Positions 7,700-8,182 of a stretch of DNA of 8,182 nt are shown here, one piece after another. Position 1 is the first letter of the stretch; every line of letters begins with the position of its first letter. Source of the stretch: an uncultured Prevotellaceae bacterium. GTDB taxonomy: Bacteria; Bacteroidota; Bacteroidia; Bacteroidales; Bacteroidaceae. A model generated the notes under the pieces. The model ran no database searches. It was not told where the DNA came from and saw only the letters and a program-made list of their open reading frames with translations. Both the position numbers and the translations under genes were made by a program. The stretch lies in contig CALZOH010000146.1 of assembly GCA_945827465.1 (NCBI GenBank), positions 1-8,182 of the forward strand, read 5' to 3'.

Positions 7700-7723
7700 A
7701 AGTGTCCTTCATTTTTCACACTT
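7700..7723 (-). promoter_or_regulatory. Operator-like dyad just upstream of the etf promoter
   Basis: AAGTGT (7700-7705) and ACACTT (7718-7723) form a six-base inverted repeat around 12 bases, directly abutting the -33 element. The position suits an activator site. The short arms could be chance, and no specific regulator is recognised. Confidence 0.25.
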
Positions 7724-8091
7724 ACCTTCACTTTGTGCAGCCCACGAACATGGCTCTTACATTTAAGATTGCATGATATGATATATATTTATGTATTTAC
7801 TTGGGTTCGTGGGACATCTGACGTTATTGTCAGGATTATGCTGATTGTGTGGTCGAGAGATGCTGCCGCCGGTTTTGGGGTGAGTTACACGGTAGCTTGT
7901 TCCGATGGTGTTGCGACGACGTAAGTTGCGGTAACAGGAGTACTCTCTTCCTATCAATTGTCTTGATAGATGCAAATACCATAAGAAATGGTCATCACAC
8001 ATAGAATAATCGTCACTTTCTGCTTAAAAGGATGATTTGCCACCTACAATACGCCGCTGACGCATGTCATTCAGGCAATGAAGAGATGAAA
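7724..8091. other. Gene-free stretch with inverted repeats and small hairpins
   Basis: No frame here gives a convincing protein, and no tRNA, rRNA, tmRNA or SRP RNA core was recognised. Structures seen: a 9-base inverted repeat (7741-7749 with 7805-7813); a hairpin CTGAC-GTTATT-GTCAG (7818-7833); a hairpin CTATCAA-TTGTC-TTGATAG (7951-7969); and a short direct repeat GTTGCG near 7910 and 7925. The base composition is mixed: very AT-rich around 7770-7800, more GC-rich around 7860-7935. It could hold a small RNA, the 5' region of a gene to the right, or a decayed element; none of these can be decided from sequence alone. Confidence 0.4.
7741..7813. repeat. Nine-base perfect inverted repeat flanking an AT-rich core
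   Basis: CCCACGAAC (7741-7749) and GTTCGTGGG (7805-7813) are perfect reverse complements, separated by 55 bases that include a very AT-rich run (about 7770-7800). No target-site duplication is visible outside the arms, and no transposase is nearby. Confidence 0.5.
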
Positions 8092-8175
8092 CCCTTCAGT
8101 GCAAGTGTTCAATGAGGCATTGTACTACTTCAAGACGCCATTGCACGTGTGCAATCATTCATTGAACTACTTCAA
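8092..8175. repeat. Two tandem imperfect 42-base repeats at the right window edge
   Basis: 8092-8133 and 8134-8175 align without gaps at 31 of 42 positions. Both end in the identical ten-mer ACTACTTCAA (8124-8133 and 8166-8175). The second copy contains a near-palindrome, ATTGCAC-GT-GTGCAAT (8140-8155); the first has CAATG-AGG-CATTG (8110-8122). A weaker relative lies at about 8067-8082 (13 of 16 matches to the first copy's core). The array probably continues to the right of the window. The 42-base period equals 14 codons. Confidence 0.6.
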
Positions 8176-8182
8176 AGTGGAA

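Noticed and set aside
7349..7924. A 191-codon plus-strand frame
   Set aside because: It begins antisense inside etfB, crosses the etf promoter and leader, and has no family resemblance.
7763..8002. A 79-codon minus-strand frame in the intergenic region
   Set aside because: No recognisable domain or promoter; the residue composition looks like translated noncoding DNA, and it overlaps the hairpin at 7951-7969 and an arm of the inverted repeat.
8092..8175. CRISPR array
   Set aside because: The repeats are directly adjacent, diverged at 11 of 42 positions, and have no unique spacers; no cas gene is in the window.

Overview
The window looks like Bacteroidota, most likely a Prevotella-like member of the Bacteroidales. 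It carries a type IX secretion gene (porU), its promoters fit the Bacteroidota consensus (TTTG, about 19-22 bases, TAnnTTTG), and its starts lack Shine-Dalgarno sequences. The genus is inferred from general resemblance, not shown. All recognised genes are on the minus strand, so transcription runs from right to left.

Right part (about 7580-8182): about 600 bases without a convincing gene. It holds the promoter and 5' leader of the downstream operon, an operator-like dyad, a 9-base inverted repeat around an AT-rich core, small hairpins, and at the right edge an imperfect 42-base tandem repeat that probably continues outside the window.

Middle (3975-7579): a compact operon, etfB-etfA-acyl-CoA dehydrogenase, with gaps of 6 and 2 bases, ending in a clear intrinsic terminator (3909-3943). 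The two Etf subunits form a flavin electron carrier that exchanges electrons with the acyl-CoA dehydrogenase. EtfB has a nucleotide-site signature that I associate with NADH-using, electron-bifurcating ETFs rather than the AMP-binding mitochondrial type. The dehydrogenase is the long form, with a C-terminal helical extension.

Left part (1-3843): a second transcription unit with its own promoter, which shares bases with the terminator. First comes a degenerate fumarylacetoacetate hydrolase (FAH)-fold protein that has lost the usual metal-binding glutamates. Fifteen bases later comes porU, the type IX secretion sortase, cut by the left window edge after 1072 codons. Its catalytic His and Cys are present at the expected spacing. 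As far as I recall, FAH-porU-porV is also the order in Porphyromonas gingivalis, so porV would be expected just left of the window.

The best leads are the apparently inactivated FAH-like protein tied to porU, the right-edge tandem repeat, the structured etf leader and the ETF type. I found no clear novel defence system, CRISPR array or mobile element.
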